A DNA stretch of 64,000 nt. It comes from Dysgonomonas sp. 216. GTDB taxonomy: Bacteria > Bacteroidota > Bacteroidia > Bacteroidales > Dysgonomonadaceae. Shown in pieces: positions 55,988-63,937 of the stretch. Every line of letters starts with the position of its first letter. Within the stretch, counting starts at the first letter, position 1. The stretch lies in contig NZ_QVMM01000015.1 in NCBI RefSeq assembly GCF_010501065.1, forward strand, positions 17,579 to 81,578, given 5' to 3'. The position numbers and the translations under genes are program-made. Below the pieces are notes generated by a model. That model saw nothing but the letters and a program-made list of their open reading frames with translations. It had not been told where the DNA came from and ran no database searches.

Positions 55988-56920
55988 TTATTTATGGGCG
56001 TGGATCATTCCTTTTCTGAAATAAGGAGAAGTAAGATTCCAGTTCGTATAACACAACATATAGCCATTGGAAGGCGATATGTCATATTCCATATCTTTCA
56101 TTTTCTTTGATAAAATATCAAAATCTTCTTGGTTATGATATGTACATATAGCTGCTTTTACTTTAAATTTACCTGATGTAAGGGTTTTTATAGCTCCATC
56201 TAAAACAATGCTCTCCGCTCCTTCTACATCCAGTTTCAGAAAAACAGAACCACTATCTTCAGAATCTAGCAATGTGTCTACCGATATAGTACTGTCGGAA
56301 TCGACATTTGAGGCATATTTATTAATGATAATTACCTTATCTTTCCATGGTTCGAATGTTTTGACCAAAGGTTCTATCCACGACTCATCTGCTTCGAATA
56401 TATATATACGGCTGGCCTTATCGATTACTGATAAGGCAAAAATACCTTCTACCCCGCCTAAATCGAATACTATACTTCCATTATCGATGTAGAATTTATC
56501 GTTCATATAGCTATGAGGCGATCGTTTGTCTTGTTCTTGTAAAAGAGCTGTGTAGGTAAGTTTTATTTTTGCATCATTGCTCCCTCTTCTAAAATAGAGT
56601 CGGTTATTATTGAACATTACATATTTTAAATCACCATCATTATATACTTTTATATCAAGAGGATTATATCTTTCTGCCCATCGATATGGAATCATTTGCA
56701 AGCCTCTTTTCTTTATATATGTCAAAGCTTCTTTCAGTTCGGTGTCGGAAAGTATATTTTCTTTTTTGGAAAAGTAAGTCAGTATTTCTTTACGTGTTTT
56801 CCATGTTGTGTTATTCGACTCTATTTTTGATCGTAGCCATTGTGTAAGTAGAGGAAAGGTACGCATAAACACAATTCCGAGAGGAAAAACCCAACTGGAA
56901 ACAAATTTCGTTTTATTCAT
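55988..56920 (-). CDS. FkbM family methyltransferase
   Basis: 310 residues. SAM-binding motif I is IVFDLGGVEGIFAL (150-163); IYIFEADESWIEPLVKTF and VFLKLDVEGAESIVLDGA are the other two family blocks (acidic loop and D-x-E-G-x-E). FkbM-type enzymes mostly O-methylate sugars or polyketides. The N-terminal 140 residues (KTRKEILTYFSKKENILSD) are helical and not part of the core fold. Lone gene, no glycosyltransferase adjacent; target unknown. Confidence 0.85.
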   Translation of the reverse strand: MNKTKFVSSWVFPLGIVFMRTFPLLTQWLRSKIESNNTTWKTRKEILTYFSKKENILSDTELKEALTYIKKRGLQMIPYRWAERYNPLDIKVYNDGDLKYVMFNNNRLYFRRGSNDAKIKLTYTALLQEQDKRSPHSYMNDKFYIDNGSIVFDLGGVEGIFALSVIDKASRIYIFEADESWIEPLVKTFEPWKDKVIIINKYASNVDSDSTISVDTLLDSEDSGSVFLKLDVEGAESIVLDGAIKTLTSGKFKVKAAICTYHNQEDFDILSKKMKDMEYDISPSNGYMLCYTNWNLTSPYFRKGMIHAHK

Positions 56921-57052
56921 ATTTTGGTTTGTCTGTGTTCTTGTTATTTTATAAACAGAAGCAAAGATAACACCTTTTCATGAGCTTTTGACATGAATTT
57001 AATTGTCCAATTCAATAATTGAAAATCGTTAAAAAGATGAATGAATTTTCAA

Positions 57053-57493
57053 TTAATTTACAACAGTGTTCGAATCGAATATGGCAGGATCTATTTCGTT
57101 TAAATTAGTATTGGGTTGGGGATCGACAGATACAATGCTATCAACAATGTATCGGGTATATCCTCGCCACGGAACAACCCCGAAGTATTCTTTATAATGC
57201 AGTTTAACGTTGCTGCCAGTTAACCCCATCAGTTTTTTAGCAAGCTTTTCGTCTGCAATAGAAAACTCGAACTCGTTCGATCCTATTGCTCCCGTTTTCG
57301 AACGGAATCCTGTTTGTATTAATTCCCCTTCGTATGTTTCAAATATTATGCCCTTGTGCATTACGTAGTTAAGTTCACCGGCCCTTACGCTGCTCGAACT
57401 GTAAGGTACATAAAACCAATAGTATGTAAAGCCAATGCCTAGCAATATAATAACAACAAATATTGTGATGAATGTTTTTTTAGTTTTAGTCAT
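57053..57493 (-). CDS. Small membrane-anchored hypothetical protein
   Basis: 146 residues: KTKKTFITIFVVIILLGIGFTYYWFYVPY gives one N-terminal membrane helix (8-30), then an extracytoplasmic domain with beta-strand pattern (VMHKGIIFETYEGELIQTGF, FEFSIADEKLAKKLMGLTG, VKLHYKEYFGVVPWRG). The helix is preceded by Lys residues, so the C-terminus lies outside the cytoplasm. No family recognised. Divergent from the protoporphyrinogen oxidase gene. Confidence 0.65.
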   Translation of the reverse strand: MTKTKKTFITIFVVIILLGIGFTYYWFYVPYSSSSVRAGELNYVMHKGIIFETYEGELIQTGFRSKTGAIGSNEFEFSIADEKLAKKLMGLTGSNVKLHYKEYFGVVPWRGYTRYIVDSIVSVDPQPNTNLNEIDPAIFDSNTVVN

Positions 57494-57623
57494 AATTCTG
57501 ATATTTATAGTGTCAATAGGTAAATGCTTATTATTTTAACGAATAAGTGGGAAAAAGGTTTAAAACATCAAAAACCTTTCTTGGTAGAGGCTATTTATTA
57601 AATAACATTGCAATACTTTTTTG

Positions 57624-57631
57624 TACTTTCG
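57624..57631 (+). promoter_or_regulatory. -7-like element just before hemG
   Basis: TACTTTCG, one mismatch to TAnnTTTG, ending 4 nt before the GTG start codon. If used, the transcript would be nearly leaderless. No clear -33 element. Confidence 0.35.
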
Positions 57632-57635
57632 TATC

Positions 57636-58988
57636 GTGAAAAAAATAACTGTTATAGGAGCAGGATTAACAGGCCTCACAATTGCATACCTACTAAGAGA
57701 CAAGGGTTATGAGGTTACTGTTCTGGAAAAAGATTCGAAGGTTGGCGGTGCTATTCAAACTCATGTTGCCAATGGTTATGTGTTTGAAGAAGGGCCAAAT
57801 ACGGGGGTTGTATCCAATCCGGAGGTGGCCGAATTGTTCGATATGCTTGGGCTGAAAATAGAAGAAGCAAATCGGAATGCAGAAAAGCGGTTGATTTTGA
57901 AGAATGGAAGATGGCATCCGCTACCTTCGGGGGCTGTGTCGTTTTTGAAAACTCCGCTATTTAGCGCTGCCGACAAAGCAAAGATGATGTTCGAGCCTTT
58001 TCAGAAAAAAGGGGCAGATCCCGATGAGTCGGTAGCTTCTCTTGCTGCACGGCGTATAGGGCAATCGTTTGTCGATTACGCAGTAAATCCTTTTATCTCG
58101 GGTATTTATGCAGGCGATCCCGAAAAGCTGGTAACACGGTATGCTTTACCTAAATTGTACAGGCTTGAACAGGATTATGGAAGTTTTATAAAAGGAAGTA
58201 TACAAAAAAGCAAAATAAAGAAAACAGCACGCGATTTAAAAGCAACACGAAAAGTGTTTTCTGTTGCAGGTGGTTTGGGCGGGCTTATTTATGCTTTACA
58301 GAATGGTGTTGGGGCACAGAATATTGTTTGTGATATAACTGATGTTTCGATAAACAAGAATGGCGACGAAGGTTATTGTGTTGCTTATCATCGCAACGGG
58401 AGGCAGGTACTATATAAATCCGATGTAGTGATAACAACTGTGGGTGCATATGTTTTGCCCGAAATACTGCCGTTTATCAGTTTGGAAGACATGGATGCAA
58501 TTACCGATTTAAGGTATGCTAAAATAGTGCAAGTTGCTGTCGGGGTAAAAAAGAATGTGCTTAATAATCGGTTTTGCTCGTTTGGCGGATTAATACCTCA
58601 GAAAGAGAACAGAAGGTTACTTGGTGTTTTATTTCCATCGTATTGTTTCTCGCAACGTGTACCAGAGGACTGTTCGGTTTTGGCTGTTTACATGGGAGGG
58701 ATAAGGCATCCCGAAATATTTGACTGGTCGGACGAACGTCTTAAAAAAACAGTTGAGGCCGAACTATCGGATTTATTCGGAATAAACGAACGTGGAATTG
58801 ATTTTATACACATATTCCGGCATAGGCATGCTATTCCACAATATGAAAAATCGAGTGGTAAGCGATTCGAAGCAATTAATAAAATAGAAGAGGAAAACAA
58901 AGGACTTATAGTTGCCGGAAATCTACGGAACGGTATTGGAATGGCCGACCGTATAAAGCAGGCTTTCGACATTGTTGCATCGTTCTGA
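57636..58988 (+). CDS. hemG: Protoporphyrinogen (or coproporphyrinogen) oxidase, flavoprotein
   Basis: 450 residues from GTG at 57636-57638; a frame open from a TTG at 57621 adds five non-homologous residues. FAD-binding KITVIGAGLTGLTIAYLLRDKG at the N-terminus (dinucleotide fold, GxGxxG), VLEKDSKVGGAIQT next, GPNTGVVSNPEVAELFDMLGL and NPFISGIYAGDPEKL in the middle, and GNLRNGIGMADRIKQAF at the C-terminus, all as in HemY-type oxidases. It removes six hydrogens from a porphyrinogen in haem synthesis. HemY-type enzymes normally use oxygen; in an anaerobe another acceptor is needed. No other haem gene is nearby. Confidence 0.88.
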   Translation: MKKITVIGAGLTGLTIAYLLRDKGYEVTVLEKDSKVGGAIQTHVANGYVFEEGPNTGVVSNPEVAELFDMLGLKIEEANRNAEKRLILKNGRWHPLPSGAVSFLKTPLFSAADKAKMMFEPFQKKGADPDESVASLAARRIGQSFVDYAVNPFISGIYAGDPEKLVTRYALPKLYRLEQDYGSFIKGSIQKSKIKKTARDLKATRKVFSVAGGLGGLIYALQNGVGAQNIVCDITDVSINKNGDEGYCVAYHRNGRQVLYKSDVVITTVGAYVLPEILPFISLEDMDAITDLRYAKIVQVAVGVKKNVLNNRFCSFGGLIPQKENRRLLGVLFPSYCFSQRVPEDCSVLAVYMGGIRHPEIFDWSDERLKKTVEAELSDLFGINERGIDFIHIFRHRHAIPQYEKSSGKRFEAINKIEEENKGLIVAGNLRNGIGMADRIKQAFDIVASF

Positions 58989-59007
58989 AAAATGCTGTGG
59001 TTTTTTA

Positions 59008-59015
59008 TACCTTTG
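59008..59015 (+). promoter_or_regulatory. -7 element of upp
   Basis: TACCTTTG, perfect TAnnTTTG, 23 nt before the ATG. A weak -33 (TTCTG, 58983-58987) is at the right distance. Confidence 0.45.
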
Positions 59016-59038
59016 TATACTGAAAATAAATAAGGCGA

Positions 59039-59692
59039 ATGGAAATAATTAATTTGTCGGGACAAAATTCGATACTTAACAGATTTGTTGGCGAGTTGCG
59101 CGATGTTAACGTGCAGGGCGACAGCATGCGTTTCAGGCGTAATCTCGAGCGTATAGGCGAGATAATGGCATACGAAATAAGTAAGTCGTTGTTGTACGAA
59201 TCCCGTGATATACAAACGCCGTTGGGGGTGTCGCCAACGAATTATCCTGCCGAAAAGGTGGTGTTGGCAACAATTTTACGTGCCGGTTTAGGCTATCATC
59301 ATGGTTTTCTGAGTTATTTTGATAATGCCGAAAATGCATTTGTGTCGGCATATCGCAAGTATAAGGAAAATCACGAGAGTTTTCATGTGCACATTGAATA
59401 TATTGCTTCGCCCCGAATTGATGATAAAGTTTTAATACTGACCGACCCGATGTTGGCTACCGGTAGCAGTATGGAGCTTTCTTACCATGCGTTAATGACT
59501 AAAGGTCAACCTCGGAAAATACATATAGCCACTATAATAGCTACCAAGCAAGCTATTGATTATTGTAATGAAAAATTGCCGGCAAATGTGACGTTATGGG
59601 CTGCAGCTGTTGATCCCGAACTGAACGAGCAGGCTTACATTATTCCCGGATTGGGTGATGCCGGAGATTTGGCATATGGCGAAAAAGACTGA
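59039..59692 (+). CDS. upp: Uracil phosphoribosyltransferase
   Basis: 217 residues. PRPP-binding loop LTDPMLATGSSM (134-145), typical of the type I PRTase fold, with IPGLGDAGDLAYG near the C-terminus recognising uracil. It converts uracil and PRPP to UMP in pyrimidine salvage. Own promoter element; followed 23 bp later by a DUF5063 gene, so possibly one transcript. Confidence 0.95.
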   Translation: MEIINLSGQNSILNRFVGELRDVNVQGDSMRFRRNLERIGEIMAYEISKSLLYESRDIQTPLGVSPTNYPAEKVVLATILRAGLGYHHGFLSYFDNAENAFVSAYRKYKENHESFHVHIEYIASPRIDDKVLILTDPMLATGSSMELSYHALMTKGQPRKIHIATIIATKQAIDYCNEKLPANVTLWAAAVDPELNEQAYIIPGLGDAGDLAYGEKD

Positions 59693-59715
59693 TAACCGAA
59701 ATGTAGATAAAGAAA

Positions 59716-60279
59716 ATGGAAGATCGACTTAAAAATATAGTTTTTTCAAAAAATGCGGTTGAGTTTGTAACCGTAGCTGTACAATACTGTGGTTATCTGG
59801 AAAATCTGGATGAAGAAGAAGCTTTGGTGACAGATAAACTAACTAAGCTTTTGCCTTTGCTTTATTTGAAAGCTACAATGTTGCCTGAATCGGAAATGCA
59901 GGATGAGGCAGATCCTGAAGAAACTGTAACTGAAGATGTTTACAACTTCATCCTTTCGCGGGTATATGATATTTACGGACAAAATGATACTTATCTTGAA
60001 GTTTTTTTGCAGGATATGAAATATAGCGAGACTCCTATCTCGGCTAGCATATCGGAAGATGTTACCGATATTTATCAGGACCTGAAAAACTTTATAACAA
60101 TTTATGAGCGTGGTGTGGTTGAGTATGCCAATGATGCTTTATATATTTGTAACGAAAATTTTAAGGCCTATTGGGGACAAAAATTAGTAAATGTACTCAG
60201 GGCATTGCATTCTCTTAAATATTCGGGCGAAAACGATTCGTTCGATGATGATTTTAATAATATAGACGAAGCGTGGTAA
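59716..60279 (+). CDS. DUF5063 domain protein
   Basis: 187 residues, mostly helical, strongly acidic (EEEALVTDKL, SEMQDEADPEETVTEDVYNF, ENDSFDDDFNN). It belongs to a Bacteroidota family without known activity. The stop overlaps the start of the next exonuclease gene by 7 nt, so the two are coupled and likely work together. Confidence 0.88.
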   Translation: MEDRLKNIVFSKNAVEFVTVAVQYCGYLENLDEEEALVTDKLTKLLPLLYLKATMLPESEMQDEADPEETVTEDVYNFILSRVYDIYGQNDTYLEVFLQDMKYSETPISASISEDVTDIYQDLKNFITIYERGVVEYANDALYICNENFKAYWGQKLVNVLRALHSLKYSGENDSFDDDFNNIDEAW

Positions 60280-60854
60280 ATACTATATCGAAAGAACAAA
60301 TATCGACATTGCCTATAGCTCAATTTGCGGGGCGTATTATTGTTGTTCAGACCGAAAAAGAGGCAGATGAAGCTATAAAGTATCTGGAAACATTTAAAAG
60401 GGTTGGTTTTGATACCGAAACCCGTCCGTCGTTTAAAAAAGGTAAATCGCATAAAATTGCATTAATGCAAATATCGGTTGATGATACTTGCTTTTTGTTC
60501 CGATTGAATATGATAGGCTTCCCCGATAGTTTATCGAAGTTTCTGGATAATCCTGATATCTTGAAAATCGGGCTTTCGTTGAAGGACGATTTTTCGGCTA
60601 TCCGCAAGCGTACTAGTCTGGAGCCTCAGGGTTTTGTTGAATTGCAATCGCATGTAAAAGATTTCGGGATTGAGGATGCCAGCTTGCAACGGATTTATGC
60701 TATAATTTTTAACGAAAAGATATCGAAAAGGCAGCGGCTTACAAACTGGGAAAATGATGTTCTGACCGATGCTCAAAAAATGTACGCAGCTCTTGATGCA
60801 TGGGCATGTTTGAGAATATATGACGAGTTGGAAAAATATCGGATAAATAACTGA
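60273..60854 (+). CDS. RNase D-like 3'-5' exonuclease
   Basis: 193 residues, starting at GTG 60273-60275 inside the DUF5063 gene. DEDD-family exonuclease: VGFDTETRPSF with Asp47 and Glu49 (motif I), KIGLSLKDDFSAIRKR (motif II) and ALDAWACLRIYDEL (motif III, Asp-based). It resembles the 3'-5' exonuclease domain of RNase D/WRN, without HRDC domains. Substrate RNA or DNA unknown. Family knowledge: in related genomes an RlmI-like gene often follows directly. Here an ASCH-domain gene and repeat elements are in between. Confidence 0.88.
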   Translation: MVNTISKEQISTLPIAQFAGRIIVVQTEKEADEAIKYLETFKRVGFDTETRPSFKKGKSHKIALMQISVDDTCFLFRLNMIGFPDSLSKFLDNPDILKIGLSLKDDFSAIRKRTSLEPQGFVELQSHVKDFGIEDASLQRIYAIIFNEKISKRQRLTNWENDVLTDAQKMYAALDAWACLRIYDELEKYRINN

Positions 60855-61011
60855 TTTGTTTATCTATATTTAGTTGGGAAACAAATTTTGACGAGAATAA
60901 ATCTCAATGCTAAATATAATTTGAATAAGCGATTTCGATTTCTCCGTAATTATTTATTAGCTATTGCTTATTTCCTGTTTTTAGTGCTCAATAAATATTA
61001 TTTGTAAAAAC

Positions 61012-61089
61012 TGTCAGGAGTGTCAGGTTTTTGAAATAATATCGGTTTCGGAATGCTGACATGAAGCATTAATTCTATATTGGTAGAAT
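61012..61089 (+). repeat. Composite repeat element, copy B
   Basis: TGTCAGG-AG-TGTCAGG (61012-61027), preceded by AAAAAC and followed by TTTTT; then 44 nt; then ATTCTA-N6-TAGAAT (61072-61089), followed by AACTGTG. Ends 49 bp before the ASCH-domain gene and points toward it. Same order and spacing as copy D. Confidence 0.75.
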
Positions 61090-61138
61090 AACTGTGGGCG
61101 AAACTAAATTTTAATACTGATTTACATAAATAACAGAT

Positions 61139-61597
61139 ATGGTACACTTGGTATATTGTGACGATAAAGCAAAAGTGCTGGATAGAATATTAGATGGAAG
61201 CAAAACAATGGTAGTTCGTGGAGCTGCTGGACGTAAGATTCCACATAGTAGAGTTTCTGAAGGCGAAACGTTATACTTTATGCAAAAGGGGTCGAAAAAG
61301 ATATCGGCAAAAGCTATTGTTACGAATGTAGAAAACTATGCGAAACTGTCGGACGACGAAATTATTAGTGTTCTCGAACGTAATCAATCCAAATTAAACC
61401 TGACAGATAAGCAAAAAGACCGTTGGCATAAAAAATGCCTTATTCTTGTCGAATTTTCTGATGTGGAAAAAATTGAACCGTCTCTCAATTTCGACCATCA
61501 AAACAATATGGATGATTGGTTGATTATCGAAAAAATTGAAGATGTTGTAGTTGGTACCAGTATTCCGTATAATTATGATAATAGCAAGTTCAAGTAA
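61139..61597 (+). CDS. ASCH/PUA-like domain protein
   Basis: 152 residues. RILDGSKTMVVRGAAGRKIPH (about 16-36, with the ASCH-typical GxKTxxxR) and VSEGETLYFMQKGSKKISAKAIVTNV (given in part, about 38-62) match the beta-barrel RNA-binding-like core. The rest is helical and charged (QSKLNLTDKQKDRWHKKCLILVEF in part). ASCH domains are found in RNA-modification, RNA-recognition and sometimes defence-linked proteins. It stands alone between two housekeeping genes, flanked by repeat copies B upstream and C/D downstream, suggesting that it is an inserted unit. Confidence 0.65.
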   Translation: MVHLVYCDDKAKVLDRILDGSKTMVVRGAAGRKIPHSRVSEGETLYFMQKGSKKISAKAIVTNVENYAKLSDDEIISVLERNQSKLNLTDKQKDRWHKKCLILVEFSDVEKIEPSLNFDHQNNMDDWLIIEKIEDVVVGTSIPYNYDNSKFK

Positions 61598-61609
61598 TTA
61601 ATTAAAAAC

Positions 61610-61625
61610 TGTCAGGTATGTCAGG
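61610..61625 (+). repeat. Composite repeat, half copy C
   Basis: TGTCAGG-TA-TGTCAGG preceded by AAAAAC and followed by TTTT. No ATTCTA-N6-TAGAAT palindrome at the expected +44 position. Lies 12 bp past the stop of the ASCH-domain gene. Confidence 0.7.
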
Positions 61626-61698
61626 TTTTAACAAGTAGCTCAAATATAGACACAAAAACTTGTCAACTCGTGTACTTGTAACTATTTTTGCTAAAATG

Positions 61699-61776
61699 TG
61701 TCAGGAGTGTCAGGTTTTTCATAGGCTTGCTGTTTAGGACTTCTGCAACAAGGGTGTTATTCTATTTGTGTAGAAT
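61699..61776 (+). repeat. Composite repeat element, copy D
   Basis: TGTCAGG-AG-TGTCAGG (61699-61714), TTTTT, 44 nt gap, then ATTCTA-N6-TAGAAT (61759-61776), followed by AAGTGTT. Points to the RlmI-like gene, whose ATG is 31 bp further on. Confidence 0.75.
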
Positions 61777-61807
61777 AAGTGTTTTGTAAAGACATAGAAT
61801 ATATATA

Positions 61808-62995
61808 ATGAATTATAAGAAAATAATATTAAAGCCTAAAAAGGAAGAATCGCTGAAGCGATTTCATCCCTGGATATTTTCGGGAGCAGTTGCTCGCAAA
61901 GACGAGGGTATTGAAGAAGGTGAGGTTGTAAATGTTTATACTGCGGATAATGAATTTATAGCTGTAGGGCATTACCAGATTGGCAGTATAGAAGTTCGTG
62001 TATTGTCGTTTGAGCCTATAAAAATAGATGCGGATTTTTGGAGAAAGAAACTGACAGTGGCTTTTGACCTTAGGCAATCAATAGGGCTTGTTAACGAGGC
62101 TAATAATACTTATCGTTTAGTGCATGGCGAGGGCGATAATCTTCCGGGATTAATTATCGACGTTTATGCTCATACTGCAGTAATTCAGTCGCATTCGGTA
62201 GGTATGCACGAAAGCCGCAATGATATCTGTAAGGCTTTACAAGAAGTTTTGGAAGGCCGTGTCAGGAATATATACTATAAGTCGGAGACAACATTGCCTT
62301 ATAAAGCTAATTTAGGCGCCGAAAATGACTATCTGATTGGTGGGGTAGAGGACAATAATGTTGCTTTGGAAAACGGGCTTAAATTTAAAGCCGATTGGCT
62401 GAAAGGTCAAAAAACAGGTTTCTTTGTCGATCAGCGCGACAACCGTTCCTTGTTAGAAAAATATGCCTCAGGGCGTTCGGTGCTTAATATGTTTTGTTAT
62501 ACAGGTGGTTTTTCGTTTTATGCAATGAGGGGGGGAGCCAAATTAGTGCATTCGGTTGATAGTTCGGCAAAAGCTATAATGTTGACAGACGAGAATATTG
62601 CTCTGAATTTTTCGGAAGACGGACGCCATAAGTCTTTTGCTGAAGATGCTTTCAAGTTCTTGGGAAATATGGATAACTCTCAATACGACTTGATTGTTCT
62701 TGATCCTCCTGCTTTTGCGAAACATCGTGGAGCTATAAAAAATGCACTGCAAGGCTATAAACGATTAAATGCTGTGGCTTTTAATAAGATTGCGCCGGGT
62801 GGTATTTTATTTACATTTTCGTGTTCGCAGGTCATTAGTAAAGATGCTTTTCGTTTGGCGGTTTTCAGTGCGGCAGCTCAATCAGGACGAAGTGTTAAAA
62901 TATTGCATCAGTTGACTCAACCTGCCGATCATCCGATCAATATTTATCATCCCGAAGGGGAGTATTTGAAGGGCTTGGTATTATATGTCGAATAA
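61808..62995 (+). CDS. Class I SAM-dependent rRNA methyltransferase, RlmI-like
   Basis: 395 residues. N-terminal PUA domain (RFHPWIFSGAVARKDEG, GEVVNVYTADNEFIAVGHY), linker region, then the methyltransferase: GQKTGFFVDQRDNRSLL (about 195-211), VLNMFCYTGGFSFYAMRGGA, DLIVLDPPAFAKH and FSCSQVI with the catalytic Cys. This is the RlmI architecture (m5C1962 of 23S rRNA in E. coli). The final LVLYVE is also conserved. Position on rRNA is inferred by homology. Confidence 0.92.
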   Translation: MNYKKIILKPKKEESLKRFHPWIFSGAVARKDEGIEEGEVVNVYTADNEFIAVGHYQIGSIEVRVLSFEPIKIDADFWRKKLTVAFDLRQSIGLVNEANNTYRLVHGEGDNLPGLIIDVYAHTAVIQSHSVGMHESRNDICKALQEVLEGRVRNIYYKSETTLPYKANLGAENDYLIGGVEDNNVALENGLKFKADWLKGQKTGFFVDQRDNRSLLEKYASGRSVLNMFCYTGGFSFYAMRGGAKLVHSVDSSAKAIMLTDENIALNFSEDGRHKSFAEDAFKFLGNMDNSQYDLIVLDPPAFAKHRGAIKNALQGYKRLNAVAFNKIAPGGILFTFSCSQVISKDAFRLAVFSAAAQSGRSVKILHQLTQPADHPINIYHPEGEYLKGLVLYVE

Positions 62996-63020
62996 AATTA
63001 ATATTTTTTTGGTGTAAAGC

Positions 63021-63050
63021 TTGCACGAATAAAAAAATGTATTACCTTTG
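63021..63050 (+). promoter_or_regulatory. Promoter of tRNA-Phe
   Basis: TTG at 63021-63023, a 19-nt spacer, then TACCTTTG at 63043-63050, a full match to the Bacteroidota pattern. The tRNA begins 18 nt later. Confidence 0.65.
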
Positions 63051-63068
63051 CACACGCAAATAAATGAT

Positions 63069-63141
63069 GGTGCCATAGCTCAGTTGGTAGAGCAAAGGAC
63101 TGAAAATCCTTGTGTCCCCGGTTCGATTCCTGGTGGCACCA
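63069..63141 (+). tRNA. tRNA-Phe (anticodon GAA)
   Basis: 73 nt. Acceptor stem GGTGCCA (63069-63075) with TGGCACC (63134-63140), discriminator A. D arm has AGCTCAGTTGGTAGAGC, anticodon stem AAGGA/TCCTT with loop CTGAAAA (GAA at 63102-63104), T arm CCCCGGTTCGATTCCTGG. The CCA end is not encoded, so Cca must add it. The 3' end is the probable attachment site of the element whose integrase follows. Confidence 0.97.
63122..63141 (+). other. Probable attachment site (attL) at the tRNA-Phe 3' end
   Basis: Tyrosine integrases of this type commonly recombine in the T-arm and acceptor 3' half of a tRNA gene. The tRNA stays intact and the integrase starts 106 bp beyond. The matching repeat (attR) should lie outside the window. 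Confidence 0.5.
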
Positions 63142-63161
63142 CTTTTAAAAGACTGACAGTC

Positions 63162-63194
63162 AGAGAATTACTCAAAAAGTAGTTCTCTTTTTTT
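63162..63194 (+). terminator. Terminator after tRNA-Phe
   Basis: Stem AGAGAATTACT (63162-63172) with AGTAGTTCTCT (63178-63188), one G-T pair, 5-nt loop, then a seven-T run. It separates the tRNA transcript from the integrase. Confidence 0.75.
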
Positions 63195-63247
63195 ATGTCT
63201 AAACACTAAGAAAAACTAAGGTTGTGTTCTAAATTGTGTTTATCAAA

Positions 63248-63937
63248 ATGAGCATAACTATTGATGTGATATGTTATAAATTCACAACCCTTAAGAATGG
63301 GGAATCCCCTCTAAAACTGCGAATTACAAAGAACAGAAAGCGCAAATACCTTAACATTGGTATATCTGTTAATCCAATCCATTGGGACTTTGATAAGAGT
63401 CAGCCTAAGCCTACTTGTCCAGATAAAGATTATATCGAGAAGATAATGTCTGACAGAGTAAGTGAGTACAGGACGAAGATACTTGAACTAAAGGCTGAGA
63501 ACAAAGAGTTTACTGCTCATTCTCTTGCTGACATTGAAGGTAAAGCTAACAAGCACATCACTGTAAAAGAACTGTTTGAACAGCACATTGAAGGTCTAAG
63601 GTGTCAAAGAAGATATGGATATGCAGCATCTATTCAGCAAGTGTACAACTCTTTACTTAAGTTCAATAAGCACCTCAATATATACTTCTCTGATATTGAC
63701 ATTCAATGGCTAAAGAGATATGAAGTTTGGTTAAGAAAAGAAGGTATGTCTGAAAATACTATTGGTGTAAGATTCAGAACCCTTAGAACTATTTATAACT
63801 TAGCTATTGAAGAAGGTGCAGTAAAACCAGACTATTATCCATTTAAGAAGTTTAAGGTTTCCAAGCTGCATAAAGCAACGATTAAAAGGGCTATAAGCAA
63901 AGAGGAAATAGTGAAGATAATAAACCTTCCTGTATAA
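63248..63937 (+). pseudogene. Tyrosine-recombinase integrase, truncated (no catalytic domain)
   Basis: 229 residues from ATG at 63248-63250; a GTG at 63236 is also in frame. Arm-type DNA-binding domain (about 1-85: YKFTTLKNGESPLKLRITKNRKRKYLN in part, HWDFDKSQPKPTCP) and the SAM-like core-binding domain (about 95-215: KHITVKELFEQHIEGLR, FNKHLNIYFSDIDIQWLKRYEVWL, SENTIGVRFRTLRTIYNLA) are typical of Bacteroidota conjugative-element integrases. The frame then ends at IVKIINLPV-stop, exactly where the catalytic domain (R-H-R-Y residues) should begin. The sequence from about 63931 looks like the end of an insertion sequence, so the gene was probably interrupted. Confidence 0.85.

Noticed and set aside
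61655..61680. Expected palindrome position downstream of half copy C
   Set aside because: At +44 from the tandem pair there is no ATTCTA-N6-TAGAAT, only weakly similar AT-rich sequence, so copy C is listed as half.
63151..63165. Short palindrome GACTGACAGTC after tRNA-Phe
   Set aside because: It contains a TGACAG-like piece but not the tandem TGTCAGG pair or spacing of the composite repeat, so it is not counted as a copy.
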